Shown here: one piece after another, positions 1-6,125 of the stretch | How positions within the stretch are numbered: the stretch's first letter is position 1 | How the letters are laid out: each line of letters opens with the position of its first letter | Origin: Deltaproteobacteria bacterium | GTDB lineage: Bacteria > Desulfobacterota > Desulfobacteria > Desulfobacterales > UBA11574 | Reading direction: 5' to 3' | DNA: 6,264 bases | Assembly: GCA_019314155.1 (NCBI GenBank) | Contig: JAFCZV010000118.1 | Coordinates: forward strand, 1 to 6,264 | Position numbers and translations under genes: made by a program | The notes under the pieces: model-generated | Told to the model about the DNA's origin: nothing | Databases searched by the model: none | The model's input: only the letters and a program-made list of their open reading frames with translations

Positions 1-1
1 T

Positions 2-1072
2 ATCGGGAAAAATTTAAGCCTTGTTAGAATTACCGGATCTTTTTTCCCCATGATGGTCTTTTTTTCAAATCTAAGCCTTGCCATCGTTCTCTTCCTCGGG
101 GGCCGACAGACCATCACCTTTACCATTACGCCGGGGGATTTTGTTGCGTTTATCAGTTATCTCGGCCTCTTGACCTGGCCGATGATGGCCACGGGATGGG
201 TAACAAACCTCATCCAGCGGGGCAAAGCATCCCTGGACAGGATCGATAGAATCATGCAGACAGCGCCGGAGATCGTGGATGCACCCGGGGCGATCCCGTT
301 CAAGGATATGGACGGGGCCATAACATTCGAGAACGTTGCATTTTCCTACGCCCCGCATGTTCATGAATCCGATATAATGTCGGCCCTCGACGGCATCGAC
401 ATAAAAATAGATCCGGGGAAAATTCTAGGGATCGTTGGACCTCCGGGAAGCGGCAAGTCCACCTTTTTGAGCCTTATATCGAGAATATTTGATGTGTCCC
501 GGGGCAGGGTTCGGTTGGACGGGGTCGACGTCCGCAAGATCCGGGTTCGCGATCTTAGGTCAAAAATTTCATTTATGCCCCAGGAGCCCTTTCTGTTCGA
601 CGGTACCATCCGGGAAAACATCACTTTCGGCAATAAAACCATAAAAGATTCCCAATTGATACAAGCGGCTCGAAAAGCATCCATCTATGATACCATTACC
701 ACTTTTCCAAACGGTTTTGAAACAATGGTGGGAGAAAAGGGGATTGTCCTTTCCGGCGGCCAGAAACAGCGGATCGCCCTTGCACGAGCACTGCTCCAGG
801 ATTCAGCGATTATGATCCTGGATGATCCCATCAGCCAGGTGGACATGAAAACCGGCGAGGCCATCATCAATACCATCCGGTCCATGGGCGGCAAAAAAAC
901 CATCATCATTGTTTCCCACCGGCTTTCCGCACTCCGATTTGCCGATCGGATCATCACCCTTGAAAACGGCCGTATCATCGAGTCCGGCACCCATTCGGAA
1001 TTACTGGCGCACCATGGATACTATGCAAAAACATTCCGGTTCCAGGAGATAGAAGAGGAATATGCGTACTGA
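2..1072 (+). CDS. ABC exporter half-transporter, subunit 1 (degenerate Walker B), 5' truncated
   Basis: This is the C-terminal part of a type IV (MsbA/MdlA-like) ABC exporter subunit in the inner membrane. The frame is open to the window edge, and the residues before the ATG at 50 continue the transmembrane domain, so that ATG is internal. About 230 N-terminal residues (TM1-TM4) should lie upstream, judging from the usual length near 590. Numbering from the Met at 50: TM5 and TM6 fall about residues 1-50, followed by the nucleotide-binding domain with Walker A GPPGSGKST (130-138), Q-loop Gln178, signature LSGGQ (234-238), Walker B IMILDD (254-259), D-loop SQVD (262-265) and switch His290. Asp259 replaces the catalytic Glu, as in the degenerate subunit of heterodimeric exporters. 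The gene overlaps the next by 11 nt, so the two should be co-translated and pair. The substrate cannot be told; drugs, lipids and peptides are all possible. The family call is firm. Confidence 0.93.
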   Translation: MGKNLSLVRITGSFFPMMVFFSNLSLAIVLFLGGRQTITFTITPGDFVAFISYLGLLTWPMMATGWVTNLIQRGKASLDRIDRIMQTAPEIVDAPGAIPFKDMDGAITFENVAFSYAPHVHESDIMSALDGIDIKIDPGKILGIVGPPGSGKSTFLSLISRIFDVSRGRVRLDGVDVRKIRVRDLRSKISFMPQEPFLFDGTIRENITFGNKTIKDSQLIQAARKASIYDTITTFPNGFETMVGEKGIVLSGGQKQRIALARALLQDSAIMILDDPISQVDMKTGEAIINTIRSMGGKKTIIIVSHRLSALRFADRIITLENGRIIESGTHSELLAHHGYYAKTFRFQEIEEEYAY

Positions 1073-3050
1073 TTACGGTTATTTCGAGGAAAAGCAGCTG
1101 GGCAAACCCTATGACGTGAAATTATTGGCCCGGCTCTATCCGTATACAAATCCGTATAAGCTGCTGTTGGCGGCCTCCATCGTTCTGGTTGTTTTTATAA
1201 CCCTTCTGGATCTTTCCCTTCCATATATTACCAAGATCGCCATCGACCGATATATCATCCCGAAAATTGAATCAGCCGGGGGAAAAGGGAACATCCGGTA
1301 TCTAAAGGCCGATTTAACCGACCCGGGGATCCGGGCCGTGGTTGAAAAACATCCCAGTCTTTTCAAGGTTCAAGAGGCTTCGGCCATCATACCTTATGAC
1401 GATCTGCCGAAACTCTCAAAGAAAGATCTCGGGATGTTGCGCAAAAATGATCTTGACGGTATTACATGGATCACGGCGATTTTCCTTGGCATAGTATTGA
1501 TCAATTTCGTTTTCAATATGGCCCAGGTTTTGATCATGGAGTACACGGGGCAAATGATCATGCACGATTTGCGGGTGCGCCTGTTTAACCACATCCAGGG
1601 TCTTTCGGTTTCATTTTTTACGCGCAATCCCGTGGGCCGTCTGGTCACCCGGGTGGCCAATGACGTTCAGAATATGCACGAGCTGTTCACTTCCGTTATC
1701 GTATTTGTGTTCAAGGATCTTTTTCTGCTGGTGGGGATAGCGGTTGTTCTTATGGGCATCAATCTGCGACTTGCCCTGGTTTCTTTTACCGTCATTCCCT
1801 TTGTCCTATGGGCCTCCATTTATTTTTCAGGTCAGGCCCGGGAAGCTTACAGAATATTACGGTTGAAGATTGCGGAGATCAACACCCGATTTTCCGAAAC
1901 CATCGGCGGCATCCGGGTGATCCAGCTCTTTTTGCAGGAAAAGCGAAATTATCTCGATTTTAAACATCTCAATCATGAACATTATCTGGCCGGCATGAGA
2001 CAAATTCATGTTTTTGCGGTGTTTATGCCGGTGATTGAAATTCTGGGTGCGGTGGCCATCGCCGTAGTAATCTATTACGGCGGCGGCGGTGCCCTGGCTG
2101 GAACCTTAAGCCTTGGCGCCCTTGTTGCGTTTATTTCCTATATGAAGATGTTTTTCAGACCCATCAGAGACATCGCTGAAAAGTACAACATTCTTCAAAA
2201 TGCCATGGCATCGGCGGAACGGATATTTTTGATTTTAGACAGCACGGAAACCATCCCGCTGCCGGTTTCTGACAGAAAATCCGATCCTGAAACCGGATCA
2301 AAAATTATATCGGGGACTTTGGATAAAATTTCGGAAATTTCCATGGAAAATGTTTCCTTTGCGTACATCAAAGGTGAGACCGTGCTTAATAATATTTCCT
2401 TCAGAATAACGGCAGGAAAGACCCTGGCTGTGGTCGGGCCCACCGGTTCGGGGAAAACATCCATAATCAACCTGCTCGTCCGTTTTTATGACCCAACGTC
2501 CGGAGGGGTTTCCCTCAACGGTGTTGATGTCAAAAACATCGATCCCGCAGTGTTAAGGGCCAAGATGGCCCTGGTTATGCAGGATCCTTTTTTGTTTTCA
2601 GAAACCATACGGAGAAACATTACGCTGGGAAAGGAGGATATTTCAGAAGCGGGCATGGAGCGAATTTTAGAGAATTCAAACTGCAAAACGTTCGTAGATC
2701 GGTTGCCGGACGGTCTCGATACGGTGCTCTCGGAGGGCGGGGCGTCCATCTCAAGCGGTGAACGTCAGTTGATTTCCATTGCACGAGCGTTTGCCCGGAA
2801 TCCGGATCTTATCATACTCGATGAGGCGACATCCCATATCGATTCAGAGACCGAACACAAAATCCAGGAGGCTCTGGACAACCTGATGGCCCATCGAACA
2901 TCCATTGTCGTCGCCCATCGGCTGTCTACGGCCCGGGATGCCGACACCATTTTAGTGCTCAACAGGGGGCGGATCATCGAAACCGGAAATCACGCTGAGT
3001 TGATGCAGCTCAAAGGTTTTTATTTCAGATTGAACCAGTTGCAAGGCTGA
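1062..3050 (+). CDS. ABC exporter half-transporter, subunit 2 (catalytic Glu intact, long TM1-TM2 insert)
   Basis: This is a complete 662-residue fused membrane plus ATPase subunit, the partner of the preceding gene. The ATG at 1062 overlaps the upstream stop and follows AGAGGAA, a good ribosome binding site inside the upstream gene. Approximate helices: TM1 34-55, TM2 135-157, TM3 209-230, TM4 233-255, TM5 317-338, TM6 346-366. The ATPase domain has Walker A GPTGSGKT (459-466), Q-loop Gln507, Walker B LIILDE (583-588) with Glu588, D-loop SHID (591-594) and His619. Its signature is ISSGE (563-567) instead of LSGGQ. That motif completes the ATP site of subunit 1, which also lacks the catalytic Glu; the other composite site (Glu588 plus LSGGQ of subunit 1) is consensus. 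Residues about 62-134, predicted periplasmic between TM1 and TM2, form an insert much longer than the short loop of MsbA-like exporters. It lies in the MdlB/BmrD-like group; the substrate is unknown. Confidence 0.95.
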   Translation: MRTDYGYFEEKQLGKPYDVKLLARLYPYTNPYKLLLAASIVLVVFITLLDLSLPYITKIAIDRYIIPKIESAGGKGNIRYLKADLTDPGIRAVVEKHPSLFKVQEASAIIPYDDLPKLSKKDLGMLRKNDLDGITWITAIFLGIVLINFVFNMAQVLIMEYTGQMIMHDLRVRLFNHIQGLSVSFFTRNPVGRLVTRVANDVQNMHELFTSVIVFVFKDLFLLVGIAVVLMGINLRLALVSFTVIPFVLWASIYFSGQAREAYRILRLKIAEINTRFSETIGGIRVIQLFLQEKRNYLDFKHLNHEHYLAGMRQIHVFAVFMPVIEILGAVAIAVVIYYGGGGALAGTLSLGALVAFISYMKMFFRPIRDIAEKYNILQNAMASAERIFLILDSTETIPLPVSDRKSDPETGSKIISGTLDKISEISMENVSFAYIKGETVLNNISFRITAGKTLAVVGPTGSGKTSIINLLVRFYDPTSGGVSLNGVDVKNIDPAVLRAKMALVMQDPFLFSETIRRNITLGKEDISEAGMERILENSNCKTFVDRLPDGLDTVLSEGGASISSGERQLISIARAFARNPDLIILDEATSHIDSETEHKIQEALDNLMAHRTSIVVAHRLSTARDADTILVLNRGRIIETGNHAELMQLKGFYFRLNQLQG

Positions 3051-3053
3051 CAG

Positions 3054-3098
3054 CATTCCTCGTCATTGCGACATACGATAAGTACGTCTCATTCCTCG
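3054..3098. repeat. Short palindromic repeat-like block after the ABC genes
   Basis: CATTCCTCG occurs at 3054-3062 and again at 3090-3098. Between the copies is an imperfect inverted repeat, GACATAC (3070-3076) and GTACGTC (3082-3088), with a 5-nt loop GATAA. The layout (direct repeats around a small palindrome, just after a stop codon) resembles REP-type dispersed intergenic elements. Whether other copies exist cannot be seen from this window. Confidence 0.35.
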
Positions 3099-3131
3099 GA
3101 ATTTGGGCGCCGATTCCGCGGAGTTGTTTTT
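3094..3131 (+). terminator. Possible weak terminator of the ABC operon
   Basis: CCTCGGAAT (3094-3102) pairs with ATTCCGCGG (3113-3121) at 8 of 9 positions around a 10-nt loop. A run of five T follows at 3127-3131. The T-run begins 5 nt after the stem, which is further than in a standard intrinsic terminator, and the stem carries one mismatch. It lies 44 nt after the stop of the second ABC gene, so the position fits. The call is tentative. Confidence 0.35.
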
Positions 3132-3156
3132 GCGCAACCCCTAATGTATTTTTCTA

Positions 3157-3184
3157 TTGACAATTTTTATTTTTTTTGCATTAT
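3157..3184 (+). promoter_or_regulatory. Sigma70-like promoter upstream of fhs
   Basis: A perfect -35 box TTGACA (3157-3162) is followed after 16 nt by CATTAT (3179-3184), which matches TATAAT at 4 of 6 positions. The spacer is very AT-rich. Transcription would start near 3191, leaving a leader of about 190 nt before the fhs start codon. It is the best promoter match I found in the 329-base gap between the ABC genes and fhs. Confidence 0.5.
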
Positions 3185-3311
3185 TGCAGGAATTAAATTG
3201 AGATTCGGGTTTTTACGGTTGCCATTGAGAATTGACTTGTCCACATATTCGGATCCTTTTTGGGTCATCATCAAATCACCCTTTTTAAAAATGCTCATTG
3301 ACTGAAGCTGA

Positions 3312-3353
3312 AGGAATCTAGAAGTGGGTACCGGGTTCCTGCTTTATTAACCC
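3312..3353 (+). promoter_or_regulatory. Possible alternative hairpins in the fhs leader
   Basis: Two short stems compete for the same bases: AGGAA (3312-3316) with TTCCT (3336-3340), and GGGTT (3333-3337) with AACCC (3349-3353). They cannot form together because both use 3336-3337. The second ends 11 nt before the ribosome binding site of fhs. The stems are only 5 bp each and match no riboswitch class I recognise. The rest of the gap (3185-3311) is AT-rich and shows no convincing gene. Confidence 0.2.
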
Positions 3354-3364
3354 AAATATTAGTG

Positions 3365-3370
3365 AGGAGG
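3365..3370 (+). promoter_or_regulatory. Strong ribosome binding site of fhs
   Basis: AGGAGG lies 9 nt before the ATG at 3380, a near-perfect Shine-Dalgarno sequence. It decides the start: an in-frame GTG at 3362 would begin upstream of this site and encode part of it, so the ATG at 3380 is preferred. Confidence 0.85.
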
Positions 3371-3379
3371 ATTGATTAC

Positions 3380-5143
3380 ATGGCTTACAATGCGGTAGAA
3401 ATGGCCGACTGGCAGATTTCAGAAGCGGCCGAAGAAAACATGCCTTATCCCGATGAGTGGCGGGAAAAACTGGCTCTGGAAAAGGACGAAATCCTGCCCA
3501 TGGGAAGATTGTGCAAGCTGGATTTCCTTAAAATTATTGATCGTTTGAAAGACCAACCGGATGGCAAGTACATTGAAGTTACAGCCATCACCCCCACACC
3601 GTTAGGTGAAGGTAAGAGCACAACGTCTTGCGGCCTCATGGAAGGTATGGGAAAACGCGGCGTGAACGTCGGCGGTTGTCTGCGGCAACCCTCCGGCGGC
3701 CCGACCATGAACATTAAAGGAACCGCGGCCGGCGGCGGCAACTCATTGATAATTCCCATGACCGAATTCTCCATGGGCCTCACCGGCGACATCAACGACA
3801 TCATGAACGCCCACAACCTGGCCATGGTGGCGCTGACCGCCAGAATGCAGCACGAGCGGAACTACAATGACGAGCAGCTTGCGCGTCTGACCCGTATGCC
3901 GAGGATTGATGTCGACCCCACCCGGGTGGAGATGGGCTGGATCATGGATTTTTGTGCTCAGGCTCTGCGAAATATCGTTATCGGTCTGGGCGGCAGATTT
4001 GACGGCATGGTCATGCAGTCGAAGTTCGGGATCGCGGTGAGCTCCGAGTTGATGGCGATTCTTTCCATTGTTCGCGATCTTGCCGACCTGCGCGAAAGAC
4101 TGAACAATATTACCGTGGCCTTTGACAAATCAGGTAAACCGGTTACCACCGGGGATCTGGAAGTCGGCAATGCCATGACCGCCTGGATGCGCAACACCAT
4201 TAACCCGACCCTGATGATGACAGCAGAGTATCAACCCTGTATGATTCACGCAGGACCTTTTGCCAACATTGCTGTGGGACAGTCTTCCATCATCGCCGAC
4301 CGGGTCGGTCTCAAGCTTTTTGACTACCACGTAACAGAATCCGGTTTTGGCGCTGACATCGGGTTTGAGAAATTCTGGAACGTCAAATGCCGTTACAGTG
4401 GCCTGAAACCCCATGTCTCCGTGCTCACCACCACCATTCGTGCGCTGAAAATGCACGGCGGCGGTGCCAAGGTCGTGGCCGGTCTGCCGCTGCCCAAAGA
4501 GTATCAGCAAGAAGGTCTGGACGTACTGGAAAAAGGTGTTCAAAACATGGTGCATCACATCAATACCATCCGGATGTCCGGCATTAACCCGGTGGTCTGC
4601 ATCAACTGCTTCCATACCGATACCAAGGACGAAATCGCCATGGTACGCAAGTATGCCGAAGAAGCCGGCGCGCGCGCGCCGGTCTCCACACACTGGGCGG
4701 ACGGCGGCGACGGTGCCTTAGAATTTGCCGATGCGGTTATTGACGCCTGTGAAGATGAAACAAACTTCGAGTTCCTCTATCCCCTGGAAACCAAGCTGCG
4801 TGACCGGGTTGACCTGATCGCCAAGAACGTTTACGGCGCCGATGGTGTGGCCTGGACGCCTGCAGCCGAGGCCAAGGCCAAGATGCTCGAGGCCGATTCC
4901 CAGTATGACGACTACACCACCATGATGGTCAAGACCCATCTCTCCCTGACCCACGATCCGGCGGTAAAAGGTACCCCCAAGGGATGGACGCTCCCGGTTC
5001 AGGATGTGCTGATTTTCTCCGGAGCCAAGTTCCTCTGTCCGGTCTGCGGCACCATCAGCCTGATGCCTGGAACCAGTTCAGACCCGGCGTATCGTCGAGT
5101 GGATGTGGATGTTGAAACCGGTAAGGTTACGGGACTGTTCTAA
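3380..5143 (+). CDS. fhs: Formate-tetrahydrofolate ligase (10-formyl-THF synthetase)
   Basis: This cytosolic enzyme (EC 6.3.4.3) makes 10-formyl-tetrahydrofolate from formate, ATP and tetrahydrofolate through a formyl-phosphate intermediate. It is a methyl-branch step of the Wood-Ljungdahl pathway, and sulfate reducers that oxidise acetyl-CoA can run it in reverse. The product is 587 residues, slightly longer than the Moorella enzyme (about 559). Visible motifs: P-loop TPTPLGEGKST (71-81), substrate-loop segment LRQPSGGP (101-108), KGTAAGGG (113-120), RNIVIGLGG (197-205), VTESGFGADIG (318-328), RALKMHGGG (354-362), Trp439 in the folate pocket and a C-terminal KVTGLF. Odd points: Gln103 stands where most family members have Glu in REP, and NCFHTDT (409-415) has His where Moorella has Pro. 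I recall similar changes in other Desulfobacterota enzymes, so this is probably a clade form and not damage. The gene is monocistronic, with its own promoter candidate and a strong terminator, which suggests high expression. Confidence 0.97.
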   Translation: MAYNAVEMADWQISEAAEENMPYPDEWREKLALEKDEILPMGRLCKLDFLKIIDRLKDQPDGKYIEVTAITPTPLGEGKSTTSCGLMEGMGKRGVNVGGCLRQPSGGPTMNIKGTAAGGGNSLIIPMTEFSMGLTGDINDIMNAHNLAMVALTARMQHERNYNDEQLARLTRMPRIDVDPTRVEMGWIMDFCAQALRNIVIGLGGRFDGMVMQSKFGIAVSSELMAILSIVRDLADLRERLNNITVAFDKSGKPVTTGDLEVGNAMTAWMRNTINPTLMMTAEYQPCMIHAGPFANIAVGQSSIIADRVGLKLFDYHVTESGFGADIGFEKFWNVKCRYSGLKPHVSVLTTTIRALKMHGGGAKVVAGLPLPKEYQQEGLDVLEKGVQNMVHHINTIRMSGINPVVCINCFHTDTKDEIAMVRKYAEEAGARAPVSTHWADGGDGALEFADAVIDACEDETNFEFLYPLETKLRDRVDLIAKNVYGADGVAWTPAAEAKAKMLEADSQYDDYTTMMVKTHLSLTHDPAVKGTPKGWTLPVQDVLIFSGAKFLCPVCGTISLMPGTSSDPAYRRVDVDVETGKVTGLF

Positions 5144-5176
5144 GCTGAACAACCCATAACGCATATAGATAGACCC

Positions 5177-5211
5177 ATAGGGCTCGGAAATATTCCGAGC
5201 CCTATTTTTTT
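5177..5211 (+). terminator. Intrinsic terminator of fhs
   Basis: A perfect 13-bp stem, ATAGGGCTCGGAA (5177-5189) with TTCCGAGCCCTAT (5193-5205), closes a 3-nt loop and runs into seven T (5205-5211). It begins 34 nt after the fhs stop. The T tract overlaps the stop codon of the convergent methyltransferase gene (5210-5212). Read from the minus strand the same stem has no following T-run, so it is a proper Rho-independent terminator only for fhs. Confidence 0.95.
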
Positions 5212-5707
5212 ATAGGTGGTGTGAAAATCTCAGACTTTCATACAAGGCAATCCCCACTGTGGTGGACAGATTCAAGCATCTGATTTTTCGAGTGATGGGA
5301 ATGTGATAAGTGGCGTGTTGATAGGGAGAAATGATGGGCTCGGGAAGCCCTTTGGTTTCTGAGCCGAAGATAAGAAAGAGTCTGTCCGAAGACGGCATGG
5401 ACCAGAACGGTTTTGAACCGTTTTTTGAAAACAGTGCGACTTCTTCCGTTTGAGGCGCCATCTCTTTTTGAAAACTGTTAAAATCATTCCAGATCCGAAT
5501 CTTGAGTTTGTGCCAGTAATCCAAACCTGCTCTTTTGAGTTCACGGCTTTCGAGGGAAAATCCCAGGGGTTTTATTAGATGAAGAAATGCCCCGGCACCC
5601 AGACAGGTGCGCCCGATGTTTCCGGTGTTCCAGGGCACTTCCGGCGCCACCAGAACCACATGTCGCTCCATGGGCCTGCCTGGACGGTTCTTAAAAACGG
5701 GTTCCAT
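5210..5707 (-). CDS. trmL: TrmL-like tRNA (cytidine/uridine-34) 2'-O-methyltransferase
   Basis: This is a SPOUT-fold, trefoil-knot enzyme that by family transfers methyl from S-adenosylmethionine to the ribose 2'-OH of wobble base 34 in certain tRNA-Leu. The 165 residues (E. coli TrmL has 157) show the motifs in order: PEVPWNTGNIGR (22-33), KRAGLDYW (58-65), FGSETKGLP (114-122) and IPITRKIRCLNLS (136-148) followed by YES (156-158). The last two build the knotted SAM site. Differences from E. coli are GSETK for GPETR and NLSTT for NLSNA. The start at 5707 was chosen for its ribosome binding site GAAGGTG; a start at 5671 would give 153 residues beginning exactly where E. coli TrmL begins, but has a poorer site. 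It lies 17 nt after the zinc-ribbon gene, probably as its second operon gene, and converges on fhs. Exact tRNA targets are inferred from the family. Confidence 0.92.
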   Translation of the reverse strand: MEPVFKNRPGRPMERHVVLVAPEVPWNTGNIGRTCLGAGAFLHLIKPLGFSLESRELKRAGLDYWHKLKIRIWNDFNSFQKEMAPQTEEVALFSKNGSKPFWSMPSSDRLFLIFGSETKGLPEPIISPYQHATYHIPITRKIRCLNLSTTVGIALYESLRFSHHL

Positions 5708-5712
5708 ATAAA

Positions 5713-5719
5713 CACCTTC
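5713..5719 (-). promoter_or_regulatory. Ribosome binding site of trmL
   Basis: On the minus strand GAAGGTG precedes the ATG at 5707, with 7 nt between AAGG and the start codon. It lies between the zinc-ribbon stop and trmL, and is the reason for preferring the longer trmL start over the ATG at 5671. Confidence 0.6.
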
Positions 5720-5724
5720 AGGGA

Positions 5725-6048
5725 TTATTTCCGGGCAACAAGTTTGCCGCAATACGGACAGTATCCAAAATCTTTTGCTAACGTTTTTCCACAATGACGG
5801 CACTGCGTCTTCTGGATATCGGGCCAGGTGCTGCCATATTCTTCTTTAAATTCGTTGACCGTTCTCGAACATCGGTCACACATGATAAAGGGCTCGCCCT
5901 TTTTCACTCTTAAAATGGGAATGAAAAACAGATTGAAATAGTGATCCACCCGTTTATAATACGCTCGGACCGTACCGCATACCGGGCAGCGCCTGGGGGT
6001 ATTGTCAATCACTGTTGTTTTGGGAGAAACACCGGCAATCAAAAACAT
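5725..6048 (-). CDS. Small double zinc-ribbon protein of unknown function
   Basis: The 107-residue product has two four-cysteine zinc sites. The first uses Cys21/Cys24 and Cys57/Cys60, split by a 32-residue segment with the hydrophobic run FNLFFIPILRVKKGEPF (38-54). The N-terminal half resembles the bacterial zinc-ribbon family beginning with a hydrophobic MF-I-GV-PKT stretch and PRRCPxCG. The second, Cys83/Cys86 and Cys97/Cys100 (CRHCG, CPYCG), is a compact rubredoxin-like ribbon. There is no signal peptide and no clear membrane helix, so it is probably cytosolic. It is followed 17 nt later by trmL. The ATG at 6048 is preceded by AGGA with a short 4-nt spacing; that sequence partly lies in a small hairpin (6054-6071). 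Function is not known; nucleic-acid or protein binding is only a general guess for such ribbons. The gene looks intact. Confidence 0.85.
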   Translation of the reverse strand: MFLIAGVSPKTTVIDNTPRRCPVCGTVRAYYKRVDHYFNLFFIPILRVKKGEPFIMCDRCSRTVNEFKEEYGSTWPDIQKTQCRHCGKTLAKDFGYCPYCGKLVARK

Positions 6049-6053
6049 CGGAT

Positions 6054-6125
6054 CCTATCGGGCTCCATAGGGTAAAGTCGATCAATGAATCTCATACGGC
6101 GGTAATAGGGTAACATGGCCCCTAT
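6054..6125. promoter_or_regulatory. Repeated ATAGGG half-sites upstream of the zinc-ribbon gene (operator candidate)
   Basis: ATAGGGTAA occurs at 6067-6075 and 6105-6113, 38 nt apart. Inverted partners lie nearby: CCTAT at 6054-6058 (paired with ATAGG 6067-6071) and CCCTAT at 6120-6125 (paired with ATAGGG 6105-6110, 9-nt gap). The second pair overlaps the candidate minus-strand -10 box. This could be a repressor operator, or small RNA hairpins in the leader, one of which covers part of the ribosome binding site. It could also be chance. Confidence 0.25.

Noticed and set aside
3066..3305. 79-codon plus-strand frame with a TTG start between the ABC genes and fhs
   Set aside because: No ribosome binding site, composition like the surrounding AT-rich spacer, overlap with a palindromic block and the best promoter match, and no recognisable domain.
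3362..3379. GTG at 3362 as the fhs start, adding six residues
   Set aside because: It lies just upstream of, and translates, the AGGAGG Shine-Dalgarno sequence that serves the ATG at 3380.
3185..3379. Tetrahydrofolate or other known riboswitch upstream of fhs
   Set aside because: I could not find the conserved core or pairing of the THF class or other classes I know; only short generic stems are present.
4130..4693. 187-codon minus-strand frame inside fhs
   Set aside because: It is antisense to conserved Fhs sequence and matches no family I recognise; long shadow frames are expected in GC-rich, highly expressed genes.
5671..5673. Shorter trmL start at 5671
   Set aside because: Not excluded, since it matches the E. 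coli N-terminus, but its upstream sequence has a weaker ribosome binding site than the ATG at 5707.
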